From Sva-07 sp963710625 (lineage in GTDB: Bacteria; Actinomycetota; Acidimicrobiia; Acidimicrobiales; Ilumatobacteraceae): a DNA stretch of 64,000 bases. The position numbers were made by a program, and so were the translations under genes. Below, one piece after another: positions 1-8,490 of the stretch. The notes below the pieces were generated by a model. That model worked only from the letters and a program-made list of their open reading frames with translations, was not told the DNA's origin and ran no database searches. Where the stretch lies: the NCBI GenBank assembly GCA_963710625.1, contig CAVQBG010000022.1, positions 124,001-188,000 of the forward strand, written 5' to 3'. Each line of letters starts with the position of its first letter. The stretch's first letter is position 1.

Positions 1-2289
1 TACGGGCGTGACCACGTCGCGCAGATCATCACGTTCGGCACGATCAAGGCGCGCAACGCCGTCCGCGATGCAGCGCGGGTGCTCGGCTATCCCTACGGCA
101 TCGGCGACAAGCTGGCCAAGGCGATGCCGCCGATGGTGATGGGGCGCGACACGCCGCTCAAGTACTGCTTCGAGCAGAACCCGAAGTACGCCGACGGCTA
201 CAAGGCCGCCGCCGACCTGCGGGCGATGTACGACACCGACGCCGACCTGAAGAAGGTGATCGACGTCGCCCGCGGGCTGGAGGGGCTGAAGCGCTCCGAC
301 GGCATCCATGCAGCGGCCGTGGTGATCACGAAGGACCCCGTCACCGACTACGTCCCGATCCAGCGCAAGCCGGAGTCCGGCCAGGATCCCGCCGATGCGC
401 CGGTCGTCACCCAGTACGAAATGCACGGCGTCGAGGACCTCGGTCTCTTGAAGATGGACTTCCTGGGGTTGCGTAACCTCGACGTGATCACCGACGCCGA
501 GGAGATGATCCAGCGTCAACGCGACCCCGACTTCGTCGTCGAGAACATTCCGATGGACGACGCGGCCACCTTCGCGTTGCTCTCGCGGGGCGACACGATC
601 GGGGTGTTCCAGCTGGAGTCGCCGCCGATGCGCCAGCTCCTGAAGGCGATGGCGCCGAACAGCTTCGAGGACGTGTCCGCTGTGCTCGCGCTCTATCGGC
701 CGGGGCCGATGAGCGTCAACATGCACTACGACTATGCCGACCGCAAGAACGGGCGCAAGCCGGTCGAGTACTTCCACGAGGACGCCGAGGAGGTGCTCGA
801 CGACACGTACGGCCTGATGATCTATCAGGAGAGCGTGATGCGGGTGGCGCAGAAGTTCGCCGGCTACTCGCTCGCGGAGGCAGACAACCTGCGCAAGGCC
901 TGCGGCAAGAAGATCCGTGAGTTGATGGCCAAGGAGCGCAACGCGTTCGAGGCGGGTGTCGAGCGTACGGGCTACGGCAAGGACCTGGGCCCGCAGCTGT
1001 TCGACATCATCGAGAAGTTCGCCGATTACGCCTTCAACAAGAGCCACACCTTCGGCTACGGCCTGGTCACCTACCAGACGGCGTATCTGAAGGCCCACTA
1101 CCCGGTCGAATACGTCGCCTGCCTGCTCACCAGCGTCAAGAACAACCTCGACAAGGCGGCGATCTACCTGTCCGACTGCCGGTCGATGGGCATCAAGGTC
1201 CTCCCGCCCGACGTCAACCGGTCGATGTCGAACTTCGGAGCGCTGGCGACCACCGAGCTGCCCCCCGGCGTCACGTTGCCGGTGGGAAGCCCCGGGGCGA
1301 TCACGTTCGGGCTGTCGGCGGTCCGCAACGTCGGAGAGGCGCTGGTGGAGCTGTTGATCGCCGAGCGTGAGGAGAACGGGCAGTTCACCAGCTTCCACGA
1401 CTTCGTCGAGCGCGTGCCCGAGCCGGTGCTCAACAAGCGGACGATCGAATCGCTGATCAAGGGCGGGGCCTTCGACACGCTGGGTCACACCCGCCGTGGC
1501 CTGCTCACCGTGTTCGAGCACATCATCGACACGACGGTGAAGCGCCGCCGCGAGCGCGAGAAGGGTGTGATGAGCCTGTTCGGTGACTGGGGCGACGCCG
1601 ACGGTGACACGCAGAGCGCGGGCGGTGACGGCTTCGACGAACGAACCGAGATCCCGGACCTGGCCTTCGACAAGACCGAGCAGCTCCGCTACGAGAAGGA
1701 GATGCTCGGTCTGTATGTGTCCGATCACCCGCTGTTCGGGGTCGAGGCAGCACTCAAGCGCAAGGTCGAACAGTCGGTGCTCGACCTGCAGACGATGGAG
1801 GACGGGGCGAACGTCGTCGTCGGTGGCGTGATCACCAACCTCGCGCGCAAGTTCACGAAGAAGGGGGACCAGATGGCGGTGTTCCTCCTCGAGGATCTCG
1901 ATGCATCGATCGAGGTCACGATCTTTCCCCGGACGCTCGCCGAACAGGGCCACAAGCTCGAGGACGACCTCATCGTGGCCGTGAAGGGCCGGCTCGACCG
2001 GCGTGACGAGTCGCGATTCGGGCTGATCGGCCAGACCGTGACGGTACTGTCCGGGTTGAGCGACGGTCCGGCGGCGCCGCTGCGACTGCGGCTGCCGTCG
2101 GCGGCGCTCGACGAGCTGAAGATCCAGCGCCTGAAGCGCATCCTGCGCGAACACCCCGGCGACTCGGTCGTGATGGTCGACATCGGCCAGGGCAAGGTGC
2201 TCAAGCTGGCCGACGAGTTCCGGGTCGATCTCGACCGTTCGGTCGGCGAACTCCGCATGGCCTTCGGACATGAGGCGGTGCTGCTGTAG
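1..2289 (+). CDS. dnaE: DNA polymerase III alpha subunit (5'-truncated by window edge)
   Basis: Replicative polymerase subunit that extends DNA at the fork. The reading frame is open from base 1, so the PHP domain and the catalytic aspartates lie outside the window. What remains (about 763 codons) begins in the palm just after the active site (YGRDHVAQIITFGT) and runs through the fingers (ALYRPGPM, SHTFGYGLVTYQTAYLK) and the helix-hairpin-helix tandem. It ends with the OB fold (VVVGGVITNLARKFTKKGDQ, then a beta-rich stretch). The lack of an intein or gap and the family-typical C-terminus suggest a normal housekeeping DnaE1. The stop codon overlaps the -10 hexamer proposed for the next gene. 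Confidence 0.97.
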   Translation, partial: YGRDHVAQIITFGTIKARNAVRDAARVLGYPYGIGDKLAKAMPPMVMGRDTPLKYCFEQNPKYADGYKAAADLRAMYDTDADLKKVIDVARGLEGLKRSDGIHAAAVVITKDPVTDYVPIQRKPESGQDPADAPVVTQYEMHGVEDLGLLKMDFLGLRNLDVITDAEEMIQRQRDPDFVVENIPMDDAATFALLSRGDTIGVFQLESPPMRQLLKAMAPNSFEDVSAVLALYRPGPMSVNMHYDYADRKNGRKPVEYFHEDAEEVLDDTYGLMIYQESVMRVAQKFAGYSLAEADNLRKACGKKIRELMAKERNAFEAGVERTGYGKDLGPQLFDIIEKFADYAFNKSHTFGYGLVTYQTAYLKAHYPVEYVACLLTSVKNNLDKAAIYLSDCRSMGIKVLPPDVNRSMSNFGALATTELPPGVTLPVGSPGAITFGLSAVRNVGEALVELLIAEREENGQFTSFHDFVERVPEPVLNKRTIESLIKGGAFDTLGHTRRGLLTVFEHIIDTTVKRRREREKGVMSLFGDWGDADGDTQSAGGDGFDERTEIPDLAFDKTEQLRYEKEMLGLYVSDHPLFGVEAALKRKVEQSVLDLQTMEDGANVVVGGVITNLARKFTKKGDQMAVFLLEDLDASIEVTIFPRTLAEQGHKLEDDLIVAVKGRLDRRDESRFGLIGQTVTVLSGLSDGPAAPLRLRLPSAALDELKIQRLKRILREHPGDSVVMVDIGQGKVLKLADEFRVDLDRSVGELRMAFGHEAVLL

Positions 2290-2292
2290 AAT
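2287..2292 (+). promoter_or_regulatory. -10 element, leaderless start of the 2300 gene
   Basis: TAGAAT, overlapping the dnaE stop, followed by 7 bases and then ATG. The spacing would put the transcript start at the start codon. It fits the TANNNT-to-start rule seen at many genes in this window. Confidence 0.55.
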
Positions 2293-2299
2293 AGGACGA

Positions 2300-2956
2300 A
2301 TGGCACTCGACGTCTCGACCAACGACGCTTCGGCGCTGACGGACTCCGACCTCGACGAACTGGCGTCGATGGAGGACGCGTTCAGTGCCGGCCAGCTCTC
2401 CAAGGCGAAGGAGGACTGGGTTCTCATCACGACTGCCCGATTCGGATCGGCCCTGCACGGGTTCACCTTCTCCACCCTCGAGCGCATCGGTGGCACACCG
2501 TGCGTGCTGATCGGCTTGATGTCGGTGAAGCGCTCCTCCAAGCGTGATCAGGTGCTGCGTGGACTCGTCGGCGAGGCCTACCACCGGGCCCTGATGGCGT
2601 TCCCCGACGAAGACGTGGTGGTCGGATGCCGGTTCGTCAACGCCGACGGCCTGGAGGCCTTCAAGGACCTGCGTGAGGTCACCCCCTCGCCGGGCAGCAA
2701 CGCGGTCGGCGAAGAACGCGCCTGGGGGCGCCGCCTTGCCAAGCGGTTCGGCGTCGATGCCAAGTACGACGCCAAGACGTTCATCGCCGCGAGCGGGAGC
2801 ACCGACGGGTACCTCGACCACGAATCGTCGAAGCCGGACAAACTCGACCCCGCGGTGGTCGAGATGTTCTCCGCCGTGCCCGTCGACAAGGGCGGCGCGA
2901 TGGTCGTGTACGGCTGGACGATGGCCGAGGACCTCCTGAAGCTCGGGAAGCGCTGA
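2300..2956 (+). CDS. Conserved-looking protein of unknown function
   Basis: I do not recognise this 218-residue protein. It is acidic at the N-terminus (residues 1-35, rich in Asp, Glu, Ser and Ala). A globular alpha/beta-looking body follows, with the segments VLITTARFGSALHGFTFS, GTPCVLIGLMSVKRSSKR and MVVYGWTMAEDLLKL. No signal peptide or membrane segment is visible. The start at ATG 2300 is supported by the TAGAAT hexamer 7 bases upstream. It follows dnaE by 10 bases and precedes a nitroreductase gene by 10 bases. Its codon use is like its neighbours, so it is a real gene, but its role is open. Confidence 0.8.
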   Translation: MALDVSTNDASALTDSDLDELASMEDAFSAGQLSKAKEDWVLITTARFGSALHGFTFSTLERIGGTPCVLIGLMSVKRSSKRDQVLRGLVGEAYHRALMAFPDEDVVVGCRFVNADGLEAFKDLREVTPSPGSNAVGEERAWGRRLAKRFGVDAKYDAKTFIAASGSTDGYLDHESSKPDKLDPAVVEMFSAVPVDKGGAMVVYGWTMAEDLLKLGKR

Positions 2957-2966
2957 CCTCCGTGAC

Positions 2967-3584
2967 ATGACCGAGTTCGCCGAGGTCGTCCGATCCCGGC
3001 GAATGACGAGGGCGTTCGCCGATCGCCCGATCGATCCGCAGGTGATCGACGGTCTCGTCGATCTCGCTGCCCGGTCGCCCAGCGCCGGCAAGACGCAGGG
3101 CTGGCACCTTGTGGTGCTCGAAGGCGACGAGACTGCCGTGTTCTGGGACGCCACACTGCCGGCGGTGAAGCGCGACTCGTTCCGCTGGCAACGGCTGCTG
3201 AACGCCCCGGTGATCGCGCTGCCGCTCGCCGATTCGAAGGCCTACGTCGACCGGTACGCCGAACCCGACAAGGTCCAGACCGGGCTGGGCTCCGGCGCAT
3301 CTGCGTGGCCCGTGCCGTACTGGACGATCGACACGTCGATGGCGGTGATGACACTGTTGCTCGCCGCCGAGGACGCCGGGCTCGGCGCCCTGTTCTTCGG
3401 TGTGTTCCGAGGCGAACGCGAGTTGCGCCAGCGGCTCGGCATCCCCGGCGGCCTCGAGCTGCTCGGGGCGCTCGCGTTCGGGTATCCAGCCGATCCTGTC
3501 GACGGAGCCGAGTCAGGCCCCGGACGCAGCGCCGCGCGCGACCGGCGTAGGCCCCGTCAGATCATCCATCGGGCTCGCTGGTGA
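2967..3584 (+). CDS. Nitroreductase-family flavoprotein
   Basis: Probable FMN-dependent NAD(P)H oxidoreductase of 205 residues. The N-terminal VVRSRRMTRAFADRPID and the next helix with ARSPSAGKTQGWHL match the FMN-phosphate-binding start of the nitroreductase fold. The central WTIDTSMAVMTLLLAAEDAGLG and the C-terminal LGALAFGYPAD are also family hallmarks. The substrate cannot be told from the sequence; deazaflavin- or FMN-linked reductases of this type are common in actinobacteria. Its last 23 bases overlap the 3' end of the convergent YyaL gene. The tail ends in HRARW, as many family members do, so the overlap looks genuine. Confidence 0.85.
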   Translation: MTEFAEVVRSRRMTRAFADRPIDPQVIDGLVDLAARSPSAGKTQGWHLVVLEGDETAVFWDATLPAVKRDSFRWQRLLNAPVIALPLADSKAYVDRYAEPDKVQTGLGSGASAWPVPYWTIDTSMAVMTLLLAAEDAGLGALFFGVFRGERELRQRLGIPGGLELLGALAFGYPADPVDGAESGPGRSAARDRRRPRQIIHRARW

Positions 3585-5616
3585 CGGGCCGGGTGGTGAT
3601 CGTGTCGCCGTCGATCACGACCTCGCGGCCCGTCAGCGCCTCAGCGAAGCCCTGGAGCGTGTCCTGGGGGGCCTGGCAGGAGTACTCGCGGCAGACGTAC
3701 GCGTAGCCGTCGCTGCGCTCGAGCCACAGCGGCGAGTCGTACGGCTCGCCCCACGCCAACACGGTGTCCGGGCGCCAGATCGACTGCGCGAGGCGGACCA
3801 TCTCCGGGCGATCGCCGACGATCACGACCTCGGTGAGGCCGCGACGACGGAGGTCGACTGCGACGAGTGCGTTCGAGTACTGGGCGGGCGCCTTGGAGAC
3901 CACGGCACCGATCAGCTCGAGGATGCGGTCGGCCTGGTGGGCGTAGCGCTGCTCACCGGTGAGGGCTGCCAGGCGGAACAGGGCGATCGCCGCGGAGGAG
4001 TTGGCTGAGGGGGTGGCATTGTCGGCCAGGTCCTTCTGACGGACCACGAGCGATTCGGCGTCTTCGGCCGTGGTGAAGAGCCCGCCGTGGTCGGGGTCCC
4101 AGAACCAGTCGAGCATCGTCTCGGCGACGCTGACGGCTTCCTTGATCCAGCGGGCCTCGCCGGTGGCCTCGGCGAGCCGGGTGAAGGCGTCGACGAGCGC
4201 AGCGTGGTCGGCGGCGAGGGCGCTGTGGCGGGCGGGTGGTGTCCCGTCGGCCTGCCAGCTGCGCTTCCAGCGTCCGCGATCGTCGCGCAGTTCGCGCAGC
4301 AGGAACTCGCCGTTGGCGACGGCGGCGTCGAGCCAGTCGCGCCGTCCGAACACTGCGGCGGCCTGTGCGAGCGAGGAGAGGAACAGCGCGTTCCACTCCG
4401 TGAGGACCTTGTCGTCGAGCCCGGGGCGGGGCCGCTGCGCACGGGCGGCCAGAAGCCGGCGGCGGGCTTCGTCGAGTTCGGATGTCCGCACGAGCTGGCC
4501 TCGGGCAGACAGACGATGGGGAATCGACCGTCCTTCGAAGTTGCCGTCGTCGGTGATGCCGTACCAGTCGATCAGGGTGTCGACGACGGCGGGGTCGAGA
4601 CCCGACAGCGCCGACCGGACCTCCGATGGCGTCCACGTGTAGAACCACCCCTCGACACTGTTGCCGTCGGGGTCGAGCGAATCGGCGTCCTCGGCGGAGA
4701 AGAAGCCGCCGTCGGGGTGGCGCAGCGTGCTGAGGACGTAGTCGATCGTCTCCTCGACCACGAGGCGGTACTGCGGTTGGCCGATCACGATCAGGCCGCG
4801 GAGGTAGATCCCCAGCAGGAGCGCCTGGTCGTAGAGCATCTTCTCGAAGTGGGGCACGAGCCACTCGCGATCGGTGGAGTAGCGGGCGAACCCGCCTCCG
4901 ACGTGGTCGTACATGCCGCCGGAGCACATCGCGTCGAGGGTGGTGGCGATGATGTTCTTCGGTCCCTCGCCGGCGGTCGTCATGTAGGCGCGCAGCATCA
5001 GGTCGAGATGGAACGTCGACGGGAACTTCGGTGCCGTCCCGAAGCCGCCCCACTCCTGGTCGAACGCCACAGCGAGCGCTTTGAGCGCCTCGTTGAGCTG
5101 CTCGACCCCCGGCCCCGTGCCGGCGGGCCGCAACTGGGCCGTGGTGTCGATCGCCTTCACCAGGGCGTCGACGTTCTGGCGAACGTCGTCGGGCTTGTTG
5201 CGGTAGACGTCGTCGATCGCATCGAGGAGCTTGAGGAACGCCTCCTTCGGGTAGTAGGTGCCGCCGTAGAACGGCTCACGATCGGGGGTCATGAACACCG
5301 TCATCGGCCAGCCGCCGCGGCCGGTCATCGCCTGAACCGCATCCATGTAGACAGCGTCGACGTCCGGGCGCTCCTCGCGGTCGACCTTCACGTTGACGAA
5401 CAGTTCGTTCATCCTCGCGGCGACCTCGGGATGCTCGAAGCACTCATGGGCCATCACGTGGCACCAGTGACAGGCCGAATAGCCGACCGAGAGCAGGATG
5501 GGGACGTTGCGTTCCTCGGCGGCGGCGAAGGCTTCGGCACCCCACGGGTACCAGTCGACCGGGTTGTCGCGATGCTGGCGGAGATACGGGGAGGTTTCGT
5601 CGGCGAGCCGGTTCAC
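3562..5616 (-). CDS. YyaL/DUF255-type thioredoxin-domain protein
   Basis: 684-residue cytoplasmic protein of the spermatogenesis-associated-20/YyaL family. The N-terminal DUF255 thioredoxin-like domain (residues 1-160) has the SACHWCHVMAHE motif and DREERPDVDAVYM. The rest resembles an (alpha/alpha)6 barrel of the N-acylglucosamine-epimerase type, with GGGFARYSTDREWLVPHFEK and DDKVLTEWNALFL. The biochemical role of the family is unsettled. I chose GTG 5616, giving MNRLADETSPYLRQHRDNP, because this is the family's conserved N-terminus. A TACGGT hexamer also lies 7 bases upstream. A farther ATG at 5652 would begin inside an inverted repeat. Confidence 0.9.
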   Translation of the reverse strand: MNRLADETSPYLRQHRDNPVDWYPWGAEAFAAAEERNVPILLSVGYSACHWCHVMAHECFEHPEVAARMNELFVNVKVDREERPDVDAVYMDAVQAMTGRGGWPMTVFMTPDREPFYGGTYYPKEAFLKLLDAIDDVYRNKPDDVRQNVDALVKAIDTTAQLRPAGTGPGVEQLNEALKALAVAFDQEWGGFGTAPKFPSTFHLDLMLRAYMTTAGEGPKNIIATTLDAMCSGGMYDHVGGGFARYSTDREWLVPHFEKMLYDQALLLGIYLRGLIVIGQPQYRLVVEETIDYVLSTLRHPDGGFFSAEDADSLDPDGNSVEGWFYTWTPSEVRSALSGLDPAVVDTLIDWYGITDDGNFEGRSIPHRLSARGQLVRTSELDEARRRLLAARAQRPRPGLDDKVLTEWNALFLSSLAQAAAVFGRRDWLDAAVANGEFLLRELRDDRGRWKRSWQADGTPPARHSALAADHAALVDAFTRLAEATGEARWIKEAVSVAETMLDWFWDPDHGGLFTTAEDAESLVVRQKDLADNATPSANSSAAIALFRLAALTGEQRYAHQADRILELIGAVVSKAPAQYSNALVAVDLRRRGLTEVVIVGDRPEMVRLAQSIWRPDTVLAWGEPYDSPLWLERSDGYAYVCREYSCQAPQDTLQGFAEALTGREVVIDGDTITTRPVTSEPDG

Positions 5617-5623
5617 TCCGTCG

Positions 5624-5629
5624 ACCGTA
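5624..5629 (-). promoter_or_regulatory. -10 element for the YyaL-type gene
   Basis: On the minus strand the sequence reads TACGGT, 7 bases before the GTG start at 5616. The region where a -35 would sit (about 5646-5651) falls inside the inverted repeat at 5635-5687. Confidence 0.55.
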
Positions 5630-5634
5630 CCCGC

Positions 5635-5687
5635 CCGTTCCCGTGAACTCATGCGCGCTCAGGGCGCACACGAGTTCACGGGAACGG
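5635..5687. repeat. Perfect 16-bp inverted repeat between fabI and the YyaL gene
   Basis: Arms CCGTTCCCGTGAACTC (5635-5650) and GAGTTCACGGGAACGG (5672-5687) are exact reverse complements around a 21-base centre. That centre itself contains TGCGC...GCGCA. There is no T-run after it on the minus strand. It could be the fabI terminator or an operator over the downstream promoter. The core resembles the hairpin at 53726-53774. Confidence 0.8.
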
Positions 5688-5725
5688 TTGGGTTTCGGGC
5701 GGCGCTGGTTGACGCAGGGGGGGGT

Positions 5726-6493
5726 TCAGGCGCCCATGGCGTGGTAGCCGCCGTCGACGTGGATGATCTCGCCCGTCGTGGCGGGAAACCAATCCGACAG
5801 CAGGGCGACGCACGCCTTGGCCACCGGTTCGGAGTCGGTGACGTCCCAGCCGAGCGGAGCACGTCCGTCCCAGGTGTCCTCGAACACTGCGAAGCCGGGT
5901 ATCGACTTCGCCGCCATCGTCTTGATCGGGCCTGCGGCGACGAGGTTCGAGCGGATCCCCCTCGGGCCGACCTCCTTGGCGAGATACCGCGACACGCTCT
6001 GCAGTGCCGACTTCGCAACGCCCATCCAGTTGTAGGCCGGCCACGCCTGCCGGTTGTCGAAGTCGAAGCCGACGAACGATCCTCCCTCGCCCATCAGGGG
6101 CAGGAACGCATCGGCGAGCGCCTTGAGCGAGTACGCCGAGATGTGCATCGCCACGGCGACGTCCTCCCACTGGGCCGCGAGGAAATCGTCGCCGAGGCAG
6201 ACCTCCGGGGCGAAGCCGATCGAGTGGACGACGCCGTCGACGTGGCCCCACTTGTCGGCGAGCGCGTCGCGCACCGCCACGCCGTGGTCGGGCACGGTCA
6301 CGTCGAGTTCGTGGACGTCGATGCCGTCGCCGAGCTTGCGTGCGGTGCGCTGCGTGAGCGACAACGCACGTCCGGCGCCGGTGAGCACGATCTCGGCGCC
6401 CTCGGCGAGCGCGAGCTCGGCCACCCCGAACGCCAATGAGGCATCGGTGAGGACGCCGGTGATCACGATCTTCTTGCCGTCGAGCAGACCCAT
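5726..6493 (-). CDS. fabI: Enoyl-[acyl-carrier-protein] reductase, FabI/InhA type
   Basis: NADH-dependent reduction of trans-2-enoyl-ACP, the last step of each fatty-acid elongation round. The protein has 255 residues. It begins MGLLDGKKIVITGVLTDASL with the atypical glycine-rich nucleotide loop of FabI. It has VVHSIGFAPEV in the middle and the catalytic Tyr-X6-Lys in AYNWMGVAKSAL, followed by RSNLVAAGPIKTMAAKSI. The C-terminal VDGGYHAMG is typical. It is transcribed leftward as a single gene with its own promoter hexamer, divergent from npdG. Confidence 0.95.
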   Translation of the reverse strand: MGLLDGKKIVITGVLTDASLAFGVAELALAEGAEIVLTGAGRALSLTQRTARKLGDGIDVHELDVTVPDHGVAVRDALADKWGHVDGVVHSIGFAPEVCLGDDFLAAQWEDVAVAMHISAYSLKALADAFLPLMGEGGSFVGFDFDNRQAWPAYNWMGVAKSALQSVSRYLAKEVGPRGIRSNLVAAGPIKTMAAKSIPGFAVFEDTWDGRAPLGWDVTDSEPVAKACVALLSDWFPATTGEIIHVDGGYHAMGA

Positions 6494-6500
6494 GGACCGG

Positions 6501-6506
6501 ACCGTA
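6501..6506 (-). promoter_or_regulatory. -10 element for fabI
   Basis: Minus-strand TACGGT, 7 bases before the fabI ATG at 6493. There is no Shine-Dalgarno sequence between them, consistent with a leaderless mRNA. Confidence 0.55.
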
Positions 6507-6562
6507 GATCATTGCGGGCGGCGCCTTGGAGCTTCATCGTGCCGGTGTGCCACGCTGTCGCC

Positions 6563-7243
6563 ATGCGCATCGGCATTCTCGGCGGCACCGGACCGGCAGG
6601 CAGCGGGCTCGCTGCTCGCCTCGCGAGCATCGGCTACCCAGCCGTCATCGGCTCCCGATCGAAGTACCGCGCCATGGAGGCGCGCGACAAGCTGATCGGG
6701 AAGTGGCCACACCTCGCCGACCTCCTCGAGGCAGGCGACAACGCCGACGCCGCGAACTGCGACCTGATCGTCATCGCCACACCGTGGGATTCCGCTGCGG
6801 GCACGGCGCAGGAGAACGAAGATGCCATGGCCGGCAAGATCGTCATCTCGATGGCGAACGCGCTCGTCCGTGTGAACAAGGAGTTCCAGCCTCTCGTGCC
6901 GCCGCGCGGCAGCGTCGCCGCGCACGTGCAGGCGGCCGTGCCGAGATGTCGGGTGGTCGCCGCTTTCCATCACCTCCCGGCTGCCGAGTTGGGGGAGATC
7001 GACCATCCGATCGATTCCGACGTGTTGATCTGCGGTGACGACGCCGCCGCCGTGCAGACCGTCAGCGACATCGTCGCCGACTTTCCCGGGTGCCGACCGC
7101 TCGACGCAGGCGAGCTGTCGAACGCCACGGCGATCGAGGCGTTCACGGCCGTGCTGCTGCAGCTCAACGTGCGGTACAAGACCCGGGTCGCGCCGAAGCT
7201 CACGGGAATCAAACGCGACCCTCGCGTTGTTGACGCCGGGTGA
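6563..7243 (+). CDS. npdG: NADPH-dependent F420 reductase
   Basis: Probably transfers hydride between NADP(H) and coenzyme F420 in the cytoplasm. The 226-residue protein starts MRIGILGGTGPAGSGLAARL, the nucleotide-binding loop of the family. IGSRSKYRAM follows (the Ser-Arg that selects NADP phosphate), then IVIATPWDSA and AAFHHLPAAEL, which line the F420 pocket in relatives. ATG 6563 was chosen because it sits directly before the conserved N-terminus. An upstream in-frame start at 6512 would add 17 unconserved residues. The stop overlaps the mshC start (TGATG), so the two are translationally coupled. Confidence 0.85.
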   Translation: MRIGILGGTGPAGSGLAARLASIGYPAVIGSRSKYRAMEARDKLIGKWPHLADLLEAGDNADAANCDLIVIATPWDSAAGTAQENEDAMAGKIVISMANALVRVNKEFQPLVPPRGSVAAHVQAAVPRCRVVAAFHHLPAAELGEIDHPIDSDVLICGDDAAAVQTVSDIVADFPGCRPLDAGELSNATAIEAFTAVLLQLNVRYKTRVAPKLTGIKRDPRVVDAG

Positions 7244-8361
7244 TGCAGCTCTACGACACCGCGCGGCGCGCCGTCGTTGCGTTCGAACCGAACGACAACG
7301 TGCTCATGTACACGTGCGGCATCACGCCGTACGACGCCACGCACCTCGGCCATGCGGCGACCTTCATCGCCTACGACGTGCTGCAGCGTCGGCTGATCGA
7401 CAAGGGACACACGGTGCGGTGCATCCGCAACGTCACCGATGTCGACGACCCGCTGTTCGCGAAGGCCCGCGAACTCGGCGTGCACTACCTCGATCTGGCT
7501 GCTGGCGAGGAGGCGCGTTTCGAGCGCGACATGGAGGCGCTGAGCGCCCTGCCGGTCGCAGCCGCGCCGAGGGCGTCGTCGGCGATCCCGGACATCCGCG
7601 GGTTCATCGGGATGGTCCTCGATCGGGGGTTCGCGTACGAGTCCGGTGGCTCGGTCTACTTCGACGTCTCCAAGTTCGGATCGTTCGGGTCGCTCAGCCA
7701 CTACAGCGACGACGAGATGCTCGTCCTCGCGAAGGAGCGCGGTGGAAACATCGACGATCCCAACAAGCGCTCGCCGCTCGACTTCGTGCTGTGGCACCCG
7801 TCAGCGGCCGACGAGCCGAGCTGGGACACCATGTGGGGCCCTGGCCGACCGGGCTGGCACATCGAATGTTCTGCGCTCGCACTGCGTGAGCTCGGCACCA
7901 CGATCGACCTGCACGGTGGGGGAGCCGACCTGATCTTTCCGCACCACGAATGCGAACGGGCCCAGTCGGAGGCGGCCACGGGCGAGCCGTTCGTGAAGCA
8001 CTGGATGCACACGGCGCTGATCCACAAGGACGGCGAGAAGATGTCGAAGAGCCTCGGCAACCTGGTCTTCGTCGACCAACTCCGCGAGACCTGGGACCCG
8101 CGGGCGATCCGCCTCGGCATCATCGAGCACCACTACCGCACCGAGTGGGAGTGGGACGACGGGCTGATGCCGCGCAACGCCGCCCGGCTCGATGCGTGGA
8201 ACGAGCGCGGCGGATCCAATCCCGACCTGCTCGAGGAGGTCCGAGCCCGTCTCGACGACGACCTCGACACACCCGGCGCGATCGCTGCGATCGACGATGC
8301 CGCGCGCGCCGGAGCCGGTGTCGGCGAAGCGGCCTCGCTGCTCGGCGTCGACCTCGATTGA
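7243..8361 (+). CDS. mshC: L-cysteine:GlcN-Ins ligase (mycothiol biosynthesis), MshC-like
   Basis: ATP-dependent joining of cysteine to glucosaminyl-inositol, the third enzymatic stage of mycothiol synthesis. This CysRS paralogue has 372 residues. YTCGITPYDATHLGHAATF carries both a zinc-ligand Cys and the HIGH-equivalent. The CGITPYDATHLGHA wording is that of MshC rather than of CysRS, which has CGPTVYD...HIGN. WHIECSA and FPHHECE give the other zinc ligands and KMSKSLGN is the second class I signature. It is shorter than typical MshC (about 410 residues) and lacks the CysRS anticodon-binding domain. A truncated CysRS is the alternative. Confidence 0.85.
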   Translation: MQLYDTARRAVVAFEPNDNVLMYTCGITPYDATHLGHAATFIAYDVLQRRLIDKGHTVRCIRNVTDVDDPLFAKARELGVHYLDLAAGEEARFERDMEALSALPVAAAPRASSAIPDIRGFIGMVLDRGFAYESGGSVYFDVSKFGSFGSLSHYSDDEMLVLAKERGGNIDDPNKRSPLDFVLWHPSAADEPSWDTMWGPGRPGWHIECSALALRELGTTIDLHGGGADLIFPHHECERAQSEAATGEPFVKHWMHTALIHKDGEKMSKSLGNLVFVDQLRETWDPRAIRLGIIEHHYRTEWEWDDGLMPRNAARLDAWNERGGSNPDLLEEVRARLDDDLDTPGAIAAIDDAARAGAGVGEAASLLGVDLD

Positions 8362-8477
8362 CTCCACGACCGCCCCCGCAGGCTCGAAATGTCGCGGAAT
8401 GCGGTCGCCGAGTGCCCCGATTCCGAGAGAATTCCGATTGGTTCGGGTTTGTGCTTCAAATGTGCGCTTGTGCCGTC

Positions 8478-8483
8478 TACTCT
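8478..8483 (+). promoter_or_regulatory. -10 element for the PlsC-type gene
   Basis: TACTCT, 7 bases before the GTG at 8491. TTCAAA at 8455-8460, 17 bases upstream, is a fair -35 candidate. The 129 bases between mshC and 8491 hold no other feature I can see. Confidence 0.55.
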
Positions 8484-8490
8484 GTCGGAC

